Assembly (NCBI RefSeq): GCF_000024545.1
Contig: NC_013947.1
Location: 4,464,001 to 4,528,000 of the forward strand
DNA length: 64,000 nt
Origin: Stackebrandtia nassauensis DSM 44728
Lineage (GTDB): Bacteria; Actinomycetota; Actinomycetes; Mycobacteriales; Micromonosporaceae
Direction of reading: 5' to 3'
Below are positions 8,608 to 16,566 of this stretch, piece by piece. Position 1 is the stretch's first letter. Each line of letters begins with the position of its first letter. A program made the translations under genes and the position numbers. Under the pieces are notes generated by a model. That model was not told the origin of the DNA. It did not search any database and saw only the letters and a list, made by a program, of their open reading frames with translations.

Positions 8608-9564
8608 GTGACGACAGGACAGACGATCCCCGAGGCACCCGAGTCGGAGACCCTGGGCACCGTCATCGTGGCGCTGCTGATGAACCTGGCGATCGCGGTG
8701 TCCAAGGCGGTCGCGGGGCTGCTCAGCGGTTCGGCGGCGATGCTGTCCGAGGCGGCACATTCCGTCGCCGACACGATGACCGAGGTGTTCCTGTACATCG
8801 CGCTGCGGCGCGGCTCCCGAGGCCCCAACGAACGCCACCCCTTCGGGTACGGCCGGGAGGCGTACTTCTGGGCGTTCATGGCCGCCACCTTCACCTTCAT
8901 CGTCGGCGGCGGTTTCTCCATCACCCACGGGTTCAACGAGATCACCGCCGACGAGCCGCCCGGCGACTACCTGGTGTCGTACATCGTGCTGGCGATCTCC
9001 TTCGGACTGGAGAGCGTCTCGCTGGCCAAGGGGCTCAAGCAGACGCTGAGCGAGTCGCGACGGCTGAAGGTGTCGCCGTGGACGTTCTTGAAGCTCACCC
9101 CGGACACCTCGGTCAAGGCCGTGGTGCTGGAGGACATCGCGGCGCTGGCCGGGCTGGTGATCGCGGGCGCGGGGCTGGGCCTCACCGAACTGACCGGCAG
9201 CCCCGTCTACGACGGGGTCGCGTCCATGGTCATCGGGGTGCTGCTGCTGGTGGTCGCGGTGGTGCTGGCGGCGGCCAACAAGTCGCTCTTGATCGGACAG
9301 TCGGTGCCGCCCCGGATGCGGGACCTCATCACGGAGGAACTGCTGGCGGTTCCCACGATCAAGCACGTGCGGGAGCTGTACACCATCCACCTGGGACCGA
9401 GCCAGATCTTCGTCGCCGCGAAGGTCGACTTCGCCGACACCGCCAGCGGCGCGTCCATCGAGGACGACAGCGACAGCGCCGAACGCCGGTTGCGGCAACG
9501 GTTCCCGCAGATCAGTTTCGTGTTCCTGGACCCGACCCCGGATCCGCCGTCGCGCGATTCCTGA
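8608..9564 (+). CDS. Cation diffusion facilitator family transporter
   Basis: 318 aa, with a GTG start at 8608 chosen because homology begins there (TTGQTIPEAP, then the first membrane helix LGTVIVALLMNLAIAVSKAV). Signature features are SGSAAMLSEAAHSVADT in helix 2, with the metal-site residues of the family, and HPFGYGREAYFWAF. A cytoplasmic C-terminal domain follows residue 220. CDF proteins export divalent metals such as Zn, Co, Fe or Mn by proton antiport. The final ~350 bp lie antisense to an open extension of the Nudix gene. The metal is not predictable. Confidence 0.88.
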   Translation: MTTGQTIPEAPESETLGTVIVALLMNLAIAVSKAVAGLLSGSAAMLSEAAHSVADTMTEVFLYIALRRGSRGPNERHPFGYGREAYFWAFMAATFTFIVGGGFSITHGFNEITADEPPGDYLVSYIVLAISFGLESVSLAKGLKQTLSESRRLKVSPWTFLKLTPDTSVKAVVLEDIAALAGLVIAGAGLGLTELTGSPVYDGVASMVIGVLLLVVAVVLAAANKSLLIGQSVPPRMRDLITEELLAVPTIKHVRELYTIHLGPSQIFVAAKVDFADTASGASIEDDSDSAERRLRQRFPQISFVFLDPTPDPPSRDS

Positions 9565-10283
9565 CCGCCGGACGTCAGCGCTAAGGTGCCCCGGTACAGC
9601 GGCGGCCGCAGTCGTGCCGCCGACCCGGCCCGGTACAGCGCCGCCGGACGGCCACCGCGGGTGGTGCTGGTTCCGGTGGGCACCAGGAAATCCGGGACCT
9701 TGCCGATCTTGCGGTGGAAGTTGCCCTGGTCGAGCCGCTCGTCCCACACGATCTCGTAGACCTCGCGCAGCTGCGAGATGGTGAACTCCGGCGGACAGAA
9801 CGCCGCGGCCACCGTGGTGTGTTCGAGTTTCGCGCGGGCCTTGTCGGCGGCGTCCAGGACGATGCGGTCGTGGTCGAAGGCCAGCGCCTCCCGGTTCGCG
9901 GCCACCCAGGACACCGCGTGCCATCGCACTCCGGCGGCGTCGCCACCGGCCACAGCCGTGGGCGGGGACGGCACCAACGCCAGATAGGAGACGGTGACGA
10001 CCCGGGTGCGCGGATCGCGGTCCGGGGCGCTGTACACACCGCACTGTTCCAGGTGGACCCGATCGGAGGTCAGCGCGGTCTCCTCCACCAGTTCGCGGCG
10101 CGCCGCCGCGTCCAGGTCCTCCGTGGACTCCAGGAAGCCGCCCGGCAGCGCCCAGGCGCCCTCGAAGGGCGGTTTGCCGCGTCGGATCAGCAGTACCTTG
10201 AACTCGCCGTCGGCGACGGTGAAGACCGCCATGTCCACCGTCACCGTCGTCGCCGGGATCGCTTCGGCCGTACCGGTTCTCAC
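9207..10283 (-). CDS. NrtR-like Nudix-domain transcriptional regulator with unusual open C-terminal extension
   Basis: From a GTG at 10283 the protein has a Nudix domain with box GGFLES...AARRELVEETAL (about residues 48-70), then a winged-helix region (FTISQLREVYEIVWDERLDQGNF). This is the NrtR arrangement, in which ADP-ribose or related metabolites control NAD or sugar genes. Family members are about 220-240 aa, so homology should end near plus-strand base 9580. The frame instead stays open to 9207, adding about 115 residues antisense to the CDF gene. A shift of one base there would meet a TAG at once. The extension may be an accident or the result of a lost stop. Confidence 0.75.
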   Translation of the reverse strand: MRTGTAEAIPATTVTVDMAVFTVADGEFKVLLIRRGKPPFEGAWALPGGFLESTEDLDAAARRELVEETALTSDRVHLEQCGVYSAPDRDPRTRVVTVSYLALVPSPPTAVAGGDAAGVRWHAVSWVAANREALAFDHDRIVLDAADKARAKLEHTTVAAAFCPPEFTISQLREVYEIVWDERLDQGNFHRKIGKVPDFLVPTGTSTTRGGRPAALYRAGSAARLRPPLYRGTLALTSGGQESRDGGSGVGSRNTKLICGNRCRNRRSALSLSSSMDAPLAVSAKSTFAATKIWLGPRWMVYSSRTCLIVGTASSSSVMRSRIRGGTDCPIKSDLLAAASTTATTSSSTPMTMDATPS

Positions 10284-10306
10284 TATCGACCTGCCTTATT
10301 GTCGGC

Positions 10307-10353
10307 TTGACATTTACACGATAGCGGGTTAATGTGGGAAACACCCTTAATGT
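10307..10353 (+). promoter_or_regulatory. Promoter-like sequence and TTAATGT direct repeat upstream of the NrtR-like gene
   Basis: TTGACA (10307-10312), 17 bp, then TAATGT (10330-10335) is a near-consensus promoter on the + strand. TTAATGT is repeated at 10329-10335 and 10347-10353. No convincing forward gene follows. The repeats lie in the leader side of the NrtR-like gene (start 10283, reverse strand), so they may be its operator. The remainder of 10284-10482 shows no gene. Confidence 0.35.
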
Positions 10354-10482
10354 CATTCTGACTTTAAGGTTCCGTCGTGATCTGAAGGTGCCCCATGGAG
10401 ACGCATCGCTGAACACCCAGGCCGAAGCGGCGGGTGGACGTGCTGACCGTCCGCCGCTTCCGAAACCCACCGTGGCCCGGCC

Positions 10483-11430
10483 TCAGGCGATGCTCGTCCC
10501 CCACTGGATCCCGTAACCCAGTTGCAGGCACAGCCGCCGGAACTCGACGCCGACCTCCCCCGACCGGTCCGGGACCAGCCACTGCCCGTCGTCGTGCGGC
10601 GGATCGAAGGCGCGCACCGGTTCGGCCTCCACCCGGCGCACCCAGCGCGGCAGCGCCGCCTTGTCGAACCGCACCCGCAGCCGGGCCCGCTCGACGGTGC
10701 GCTCCGGGATCAGGATGTAGTGCGGCCTGGGCAGTTCGCCCTCGGCGACCGTGATGTCGATTTCCAGCAGGTGGGTCTGACCCCTGGCCAGGGTCTTCGA
10801 CAGTGCCACCCGGGTGCGGGGCCGCCGGGGCGAGGAGGCGTCGGCGGCCACGATCTCGCCGCCGGAACGGGCGTCGAAGTCCAGCCGGGGCCAGCCGCCG
10901 CCCGCGCCCTGCGGGACGTCGAAGGGCAGCTCCACCTCGTCGAGTCCGTCCCGGGTGGACACGATGGTGCGGCTCTCGTGGATCGACACCGGATCGCGGT
11001 CCAGCCGCATCAGCGCGTCGAAGCTCGCCAGGTACCAGCCCTCGGCGCTGTCGCCGCGACCCGACAATTCGGTCGCGATCACCTCGGCCAGCAGGCATCG
11101 GGCCTCGTCGACCCGCCGGTAGACGGTGCGCTCCGACCACCGCAGGTCGATGACGAGCCGCGCCCGGCGCTCGGCCAGCTCCAGGTGTGAGTGCCGCAGC
11201 CCCAGGTCCGCCTCGGCCGCCAGCCGCAGTTCCGCGTCCCCCAGCCGCGCGACGCACAACCGCAGCCGCTCCATCAGCTCGGCCCGCAGTCGCGAGGTGT
11301 CGGCGTCGGATCCCAGCTCCGTCAACGACAACAGCCGCGGCCCCAATCTGCTGCCCAGCTCGGCCGCCGCCACCCCCCGTCCCCGGTGCAGCAGGCGCAG
11401 TTCCTCGATCAGCTCCTGTGTCAAGGTCAT
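10483..11430 (-). CDS. Uncharacterised protein with N-terminal helical/HTH-like region
   Basis: 315 aa, starting at ATG 11430. The first 150 residues are helical and charged, beginning MTLTQELIEELRLLHRGRGV. They include a segment like a helix-turn-helix (LRWSERTVYRRVDEARCLLAE, described by its core SERTVYRRVDEA at about residues 98-109). The second half is rich in short beta-type segments. Proteins with this LHRGRG N-terminus recur in actinobacteria, from memory, but I know of no assigned function. It is divergent from the nucleoside-phosphorylase-like gene across 97 bp and may be its regulator or sensor. Confidence 0.7.
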   Translation of the reverse strand: MTLTQELIEELRLLHRGRGVAAAELGSRLGPRLLSLTELGSDADTSRLRAELMERLRLCVARLGDAELRLAAEADLGLRHSHLELAERRARLVIDLRWSERTVYRRVDEARCLLAEVIATELSGRGDSAEGWYLASFDALMRLDRDPVSIHESRTIVSTRDGLDEVELPFDVPQGAGGGWPRLDFDARSGGEIVAADASSPRRPRTRVALSKTLARGQTHLLEIDITVAEGELPRPHYILIPERTVERARLRVRFDKAALPRWVRRVEAEPVRAFDPPHDDGQWLVPDRSGEVGVEFRRLCLQLGYGIQWGTSIA

Positions 11431-11527
11431 CCGGTAGCTCCAATGCCGCTAGCCGCAACACTTTCCGGTTTTTATTCACCCTAGTGGAGTAATGCGCCTT
11501 CCACCCGCCAACGATTATCGTAGTCAT

Positions 11528-12583
11528 ATGCCCACGGACAATCATCGCCCCGTCGCCGTCGTGTGCGCGGCCCTGGGCCTTGAATACCAAGCGATCCTGG
11601 AACATCTCGAGACCCCGCCCATCGAACACGACGAACGCGGCAGCCTGTACCAGCTCGGCGACTTCGAGCACTGGTGCGTCGTCGCCACCCACATCGGACG
11701 CGACAACACCCCCGCCGCGGTCCAGGTGGAACGCGCGATCACGCTGTTCCAACCCGCCGTGGTGCTGCTGGTGGGGATAGCCGGTGGCAGAAGGAAAGTA
11801 CGGCACGGCGACGTGGTGGCCGCCGACAGCGTCTACGACTACCAAGCCGGACGCGACACCGGCGAGACGACGCTGGGGCGGGTCAAGTCGCTGTCGGCGT
11901 CGTTCCCGCTCGTGCAGCGGGCCAAGGCCGTCGCGTCCCAGAACCGTTGGCGCGACCGAATAGTGCTGCCACTGGACCGGCCGCCCGAGGCCCACGTGGG
12001 GCCGCTGGCCGCCGGCGGCCGGGTCGTCACCTCCGCCGAGTCGCACACGGCGCTCCTCATCGAACGGCACTGCGACGACGCGCTCGGCATCGAGACCGAG
12101 GGCTTCGGCGTGATGGCCGCCGCGCACGCCAACCCGTCGGTGTCGGCGATGGTCATACGCGGCATCTCGGACCTGCTGGACGACAAGGCATTCGCGGCCG
12201 ACCGGCACTGGCAGCCGGTGGCGGCCCGGCACGCGTGCGCCTTCGCCTTCGAACTGCTGCACCACACCCGTCCCGACCAGCCCGCCGCGCACACCGCGCC
12301 CGGCGAACAACGCCCCGCGTCCACCTACATTGTGGCGCAGGGCGACAACGCCGTCGCCAACGTCGCCGCCGTCGGGGACCACAGCCGGGGCGAACTCCAC
12401 ATCCACCGGTTAACGACCCAGCCCCACGTCGCCGCGGCTGTCCGGATTTTGGCGGCGCGGCGGCGATCCGGCGGCCCCGGGCGCGACTGTCAGCGTCACG
12501 GCCTGTCGGTTCCAGCGCCCGGCGGCGAGGCTTGCCGGACAGTGCTGACACCGAAGGGATACGGGAGTCGACATGTCGCATGA
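11528..12583 (+). CDS. Nucleoside phosphorylase-superfamily (MTAN/PNP-fold) protein with C-terminal extension
   Basis: 351 aa from ATG 11528. Residues 1-260 match the PNP_UDP fold: VVCAALGLEYQAI at the N-terminus, the VVLLVGIAGG core strand, the GDVVAADSVYDY loop, the nucleoside-binding IETEGFGVMAAAH, and the RGISDLLDDK motif carrying the catalytic Asp. The tail has a Gly/Asn/Ala-rich segment (YIVAQGDNAVANVAAVGDH). Enzymes of this fold cleave N-glycosidic bonds of nucleosides; in STAND/NACHT proteins the same domain serves as a conflict effector. It overlaps the next gene by 11 bp, indicating coupled translation. Confidence 0.82.
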   Translation: MPTDNHRPVAVVCAALGLEYQAILEHLETPPIEHDERGSLYQLGDFEHWCVVATHIGRDNTPAAVQVERAITLFQPAVVLLVGIAGGRRKVRHGDVVAADSVYDYQAGRDTGETTLGRVKSLSASFPLVQRAKAVASQNRWRDRIVLPLDRPPEAHVGPLAAGGRVVTSAESHTALLIERHCDDALGIETEGFGVMAAAHANPSVSAMVIRGISDLLDDKAFAADRHWQPVAARHACAFAFELLHHTRPDQPAAHTAPGEQRPASTYIVAQGDNAVANVAAVGDHSRGELHIHRLTTQPHVAAAVRILAARRRSGGPGRDCQRHGLSVPAPGGEACRTVLTPKGYGSRHVA

Positions 12584-14411
12584 GCAGCCGCAACGGGTGG
12601 CGCAGTGGGGAGAGGGCTACCCGAAACCGACCTCACCACCGGTGACCAGCCCACCGACCCCGGCGCCCGCGCCCTCACCCGCGCTCGGCGGCAACGCCGC
12701 GGCGTTCCAGTTCGTCAACTCCCGGTCCACCCGGCACCTGTGCGTCGGGGCCTACCTGGACGAGGACTTCCGGCTGCGGGTGCTCGACGAGGTCTACCAC
12801 GAACCACGCCGCGCGGTCGCCCCGGCGGCCGGCACCGACGGGGCCAGCGTCGCGTTGCACGCCAAGCGATCCCACGCCCTGGCGCTGTCCGAGGCCGGGA
12901 TCCTGCTGGGGATCATGGTGCTGTTCCTGTGCGCCACCAGCTTCGAGGCGCTCATCGCCCTGGTGATCCTGAGCCTGTGGGCGTTCGCCGCCGCCGTGGT
13001 CAACCTCGTCCTCGACATCGTCGCGATGGTGCGCGGCAAAGCCACCGCCACCCCGGCGCAACTGGGTGGCCGGGTGATGCTGATGACCCTCGCCCTCATC
13101 GCGTTCCTGCTGGTGCTGTCGTTCACCGGGGCCGTGGAACTCCCGGTCGCGGTCATCGCGGGACTCTTCGAATCGGGGCTGGACTACTCGCAACCGACAC
13201 CCACCCCGTCCGGTGACCCCTACGGCGACCCGTACCCCGACCAGACTCCGGTGGACTCGGATTCCTCGTCGACACCAGTCCCGCTGCTGGTGGTGGTCAT
13301 CCTGGGGCTGCCGACGCTGACCGTGGCCGGGCTGGCGGCGATCCGGCGACTGTTCGTCCGGCAACTGCGGCTCGGGGTCGGCCCCACCGGCCTGACCGAC
13401 ACCGCCAAGTCCCAGCGCATCCGCTACGGCCAGTACGGCGACGTCGTCAACTACTCGGGCTACACGCCCTTCATCGGGCACGGCGTCGAACTGTGGACCT
13501 GGCAACTGCCGCTGCCGCTGTACCCGCGCGCCGACGACCCCGACCGGCGCATCGAGACCGACGGGCCGGGATTCACCGTCCCGGAACTGATCTACGCGAT
13601 CCACTCCGGACTCCACCGCTACGTCCGCGACACCCCGGGCTTCAAGCGCCTTCCCGAACTGGTCATCACCGACCAGGCGTTCGTCGCCGGGGTCGACACC
13701 CGCGAACCGGTCCAGTTCACCTCCCAGCTCCCCCGCTCGGGGATGCCCGGCGACATGATGGTGATCAAGACCGACCCCACGCTGCCGGTACGGCACTACC
13801 TGAAGTGCCAGATCAACTCCTGGGAGGGCGAGCTGGTCACCACCATCTTCGTCGCCGCCGCGATCCAGGGCGAGACGCTGTACATGGAGTTCTCCAGCTA
13901 CATGCTTCCCCCCACCAAGGAGGAGTACCACGTCCTGCAGGACAAGTCCCAGATCAGCGGAGCGGCGGTGGTCCTGGAAGCGCTCAAAGCGGTCGCCAAG
14001 CTCCCCGCCCGCATCGGCCGCAGCCCCTTCGTCCTCCTACGAGCCCTGCGCGACAGCCTCCGGGCGGCCTTCCGCGAGGTGACCCTCCCCGAAGAGGTCT
14101 CCGAGCACCCCGACCACGGCGCCAAGGTGAGCATCCGCGAACTGGGCACCGACCTCGACGTCCACAACTACTTCCAGGAACGCGACGCGGTCAAGTACAC
14201 CTCCATCCTGGAAGCCCAAATCCTCGAACACTCCCTGAACTTCCTGGAGCGCTACATCGACATCTCCGAGCTACGGCTGCGCAAGAACACCATCGTCAAC
14301 AACACCGTCATCAACCAGGGCACGGTCTACACGGCCTCCCAAACGGGGCCGGGCACCGTCGGCTCCCAAGGCCCCCGCTCCCAGAACACCCCGAGCCCGA
14401 AAGCGAGCTGA
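12573..14411 (+). CDS. Uncharacterised multi-pass membrane protein ending in a GTVYTASQTGPG motif
   Basis: 612 aa. A Pro-rich N-terminus leads to four hydrophobic segments: two at about residues 105-155, one near 170-195, and one near 230-255 after a Pro/Asp/Ser-rich linker. A large soluble domain and a helical region follow. The last 40 residues hold NNTVINQGTVYTASQTGPG, a motif repeated almost exactly at the N-terminus of the next gene. No family is recognised. It overlaps the phosphorylase-like gene by 11 bp and is followed after 2 bp by the small gene, so the three act as one operon. A role as a membrane partner of the PNP-fold protein is inference. Confidence 0.8.
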   Translation: MSHEQPQRVAQWGEGYPKPTSPPVTSPPTPAPAPSPALGGNAAAFQFVNSRSTRHLCVGAYLDEDFRLRVLDEVYHEPRRAVAPAAGTDGASVALHAKRSHALALSEAGILLGIMVLFLCATSFEALIALVILSLWAFAAAVVNLVLDIVAMVRGKATATPAQLGGRVMLMTLALIAFLLVLSFTGAVELPVAVIAGLFESGLDYSQPTPTPSGDPYGDPYPDQTPVDSDSSSTPVPLLVVVILGLPTLTVAGLAAIRRLFVRQLRLGVGPTGLTDTAKSQRIRYGQYGDVVNYSGYTPFIGHGVELWTWQLPLPLYPRADDPDRRIETDGPGFTVPELIYAIHSGLHRYVRDTPGFKRLPELVITDQAFVAGVDTREPVQFTSQLPRSGMPGDMMVIKTDPTLPVRHYLKCQINSWEGELVTTIFVAAAIQGETLYMEFSSYMLPPTKEEYHVLQDKSQISGAAVVLEALKAVAKLPARIGRSPFVLLRALRDSLRAAFREVTLPEEVSEHPDHGAKVSIRELGTDLDVHNYFQERDAVKYTSILEAQILEHSLNFLERYIDISELRLRKNTIVNNTVINQGTVYTASQTGPGTVGSQGPRSQNTPSPKAS

Positions 14412-14413
14412 GC

Positions 14414-14809
14414 ATGACCACCGACCGCCCCGACAACAACCCCGCCTCCATCATCAACAACCACGGCACGGTCCACACGGCCTCCCAAACCGGACCCGGC
14501 TACGTGGGAGCGATGGGCGAGAACGCCACGGGCTACCTCTACCTGGACGGCAAAGCAACAGCTGACACCGAACTGCGCCAACTAGTAACCGAACTCCGCG
14601 ACCTCCTCCAAACCCACGCCGCCGACCTGTCCAACCCGGACGAGGTCGCCGACGCGATCGACGACCTCGAGGACAAGGTCGGCGACAACGCGGCACCCGA
14701 GAAACTCAAGCGGACCACCCGCATCATCCTGCGCCTGACCCAACCGATCCAAGCCTTCGTCGACCTGATCGGCCGGATCCACGACCTCATCGAAAAACTC
14801 CGCGCCTGA
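14414..14809 (+). CDS. Small helical protein with N-terminal GTVHTASQTGPG motif
   Basis: 131 aa from ATG 14414, 2 bp after the preceding stop. Residues 11-33 read INNHGTVHTASQTGPGYVG, nearly identical to the C-terminus of the upstream membrane protein. The rest is a charged helical domain (about residues 48-131) with heptad-like leucines, likely a coiled coil or helical bundle. No known family is recognised. The matching motif suggests homotypic contact between the two proteins, as in amyloid-type signalling motifs, a hypothesis only. Confidence 0.75.
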   Translation: MTTDRPDNNPASIINNHGTVHTASQTGPGYVGAMGENATGYLYLDGKATADTELRQLVTELRDLLQTHAADLSNPDEVADAIDDLEDKVGDNAAPEKLKRTTRIILRLTQPIQAFVDLIGRIHDLIEKLRA

Positions 14810-14945
14810 CACCCCAGCGCTTGCCCCCAACCGACACTGCCGCAGCCGGCTACCGCGCCTACATCACGGCAGTCCGGCCAAGCAGAGAGTAAGGGCGACC
14901 CTGACGAGGGAGCCAAGCAGCGTGACGGCGGCCGCAAGGCCGGAG

Positions 14946-15170
14946 GGGAGGCCGCCGAGCGTAGCGAGGCGACGACTTGGCCGCGGCCAACAGCGACAAG
15001 TTGAACAGTCGCTCGCGGGCGGGTACCTCGACTACGTCGCGGCAGTTCGGCCGCGAGCGAGTGGAGGCGGGTCGCCCAGCCAATGGCTCGACTGCCGCTG
15101 TGACAGCCTGAGCGCAGCTGTTGGACCACAAGGGAGGCCGCCGAGCGCAGCGAGGCGACGATTCGGCCGT
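14946..15170. repeat. Pair of direct repeats in a 440-bp gene-free stretch
   Basis: Two near-identical 39-bp copies start GGGAGGCCGCCGAGCG, at 14946-14984 and 15132-15170, differing at a few positions. They lie in 14810-15252, where I see no convincing gene: open frames there show no recognisable protein and no ribosome binding site. Confidence 0.6.
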
Positions 15171-15252
15171 CGAGCAGCCCGTTCGATCGCGGCCACAACC
15201 GTCGTCGTAACACTCCGCCAGCTCGCATTCCAAGCTGAAGCTTTCCCACCCG

Positions 15253-15293
15253 CCTGAGCCGCTGCGGACGCTTCGCGTCCGCAGCGGCTCAGG
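15253..15293. repeat. Perfect 18-bp-stem palindrome (possible terminator)
   Basis: 15253-15270 is the exact reverse complement of 15276-15293, with a CTTCG loop. This very stable hairpin directly borders the 13-mer tandem array. It has no T run, so factor-independent termination is uncertain, but it may block readthrough from either side. Confidence 0.85.
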
Positions 15294-15785
15294 CTTGGCC
15301 TTCGGGCTTGGCCTTCGGGCTTGGCCTTCGGGCTTGGCCTTCGGGCTTGGCCTTCGGGCTTGGCCTTCGGGCTTGGCCTTCGGGCTTGGCCTTCGGGCTT
15401 GGCCTTCGGGCTTGGCCTTCGGGCTTGGCCTTCGGGCTTGGCCTTCGGGCTTGGCCTTCGGGCTTGGCCTTCGGGCTTGGCCTTCGGGCTTGGCCTTCGG
15501 GCTTGGCCTTCGGGCTTGGCCTTCGGGCTTGGCCTTCGGGCTTGGCCTTCGGGCTTGGCCTTCGGGCTTGGCCTTCGGGCTTGGCCTTCGGGCTTGGCCT
15601 TCGGGCTTGGCCTTCGGGCTTGGCCTTCGGGCTTGGCCTTCGGGCTTGGCCTTCGGGCTTGGCCTTCGGGCTTGGCCTTCGGGCTTGGCCTTCGGGCTTG
15701 GCCTTCGGGCTTGGCCTTCGGGCTTGGCCTTCGGGCTTGGCCTTCGGGCTTGGCCTTCGGGCTTGGCCTTCGGGCTTGGCCTTCG
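15292..15785. repeat. Tandem repeat, 13-mer GGCTTGGCCTTCG type, 38 copies
   Basis: 494 bases equal 38 uninterrupted copies of one 13-bp unit with no visible variation. Because 13 is not a multiple of 3, all reading frames run open through it as a 13-residue protein repeat, but this is a by-product; no start or ribosome binding site supports a gene. It lies between the helical-protein gene and recX. Confidence 0.95.
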
Positions 15786-15832
15786 CGGCCAGCATAAGCG
15801 GCTACGCCGCCCCGACGCACGCGCAAAGCAAC

Positions 15833-15959
15833 GCTCGGCTCGGCTCGGCTCGGCTCGGCTCGGCTCGGCTCGGCTCGGCTCGGCTCGGCTCGGCTCGGCT
15901 CGGCTCGGCTCGGCTCGGCTCGGCTCGGCTCGGCTCGGCTCGGCTCGGCTCGGCTCGGC
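15833..15959. repeat. Tandem repeat, 5-mer CGGCT, 24 full copies
   Basis: The perfect core 15836-15955 is 24 units of CGGCT with partial units on both sides. It ends 22 bp before the recX stop codon, on the downstream side of the recA-recX operon. With the adjacent 13-mer array it makes a simple-sequence block of more than 600 bp. Confidence 0.95.
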
Positions 15960-15981
15960 GATTATGTTGCGGCTTGGGTGG

Positions 15982-16560
15982 TTAGGTCGAGGTTTCGGCT
16001 TCGGCTTCGCCGCTCATCGCGTCGACGTCGATCTGTTCGGCCAGCTCGGCGGTTTCGGCTTGTTCGGCCAGGATGTCCTTGACGACGCCCACCGCCACTC
16101 CCGCCGGGTAGCCCTTGCGGGCGAGCATGGAGACCAGGCGACGGAAGACCGCGTCGGGTGGGACCGAGCCCATGGAGCGCAGTCGTTTCTCGACCAGGGC
16201 TCGGGCCGCCTCGCGTTCGCTGTCGCCGTCGACCTGCTCGAGGGCTTCGTCCACGAGTTCGGTGTCGACGCCCTTGCGGCGCAGTTCGCTGGAGAGGGCG
16301 CGGCGGGACAGTTTCTTGGAGCGGTGGCGGCTGGACACCCAGGCTCGGGCGAAGGCCGCGTCGTCGACCATGCCGACTTCGCGGTAGCGGTCGAGGACCT
16401 CGGCGATGATGTCGTCGGGTATGTCCTTCTTGGTGAGCGCCTCGGCCAGCTCGATGTAGGTGCGGGGCCGGACGTCGAGCAGGCGCAGGCAGATCTCCCG
16501 CGCCCGCTCGGCCGGGTCTTTGGGCGGCTCCGCTTTCGCGGAGCGCTTCGAGTCCCTCAT
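15982..16560 (-). CDS. recX: Regulatory protein RecX
   Basis: 192 aa of charged three-helix repeats typical of RecX (YIELAEALTKKDIPDDIIAEVLDR begins the first; AFARAWVSSRHRSKKLSRRAL is the conserved core). RecX binds RecA filaments and limits their growth. The start is ATG 16560, 6 bp after the recA stop, so it is co-transcribed with recA as usual in actinobacteria. The C-terminus is acidic (GEAEAETST). Downstream lie only simple repeats. Confidence 0.95.
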   Translation of the reverse strand: MRDSKRSAKAEPPKDPAERAREICLRLLDVRPRTYIELAEALTKKDIPDDIIAEVLDRYREVGMVDDAAFARAWVSSRHRSKKLSRRALSSELRRKGVDTELVDEALEQVDGDSEREAARALVEKRLRSMGSVPPDAVFRRLVSMLARKGYPAGVAVGVVKDILAEQAETAELAEQIDVDAMSGEAEAETST

Positions 16561-16566
16561 GGAGTC

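Noticed and set aside
10334-10516. 60-aa forward frame after the TTGACA-17-TAATGT promoter
   Set aside because: It begins inside the promoter, has no ribosome binding site and lacks protein-like composition.
15289-15797. Long open frames on both strands through the 13-mer repeats (e.g. GLGLRAWPSGLAF repeats)
   Set aside because: They follow only from the repeat unit being free of stop codons; no start context or known protein supports coding.
14822-15960. CRISPR array
   Set aside because: The repeats are uninterrupted tandem units of 13 and 5 bp with no spacers, and no cas genes are nearby; the Cas4-like nuclease at 43422 belongs to the phage replication/recombination set.
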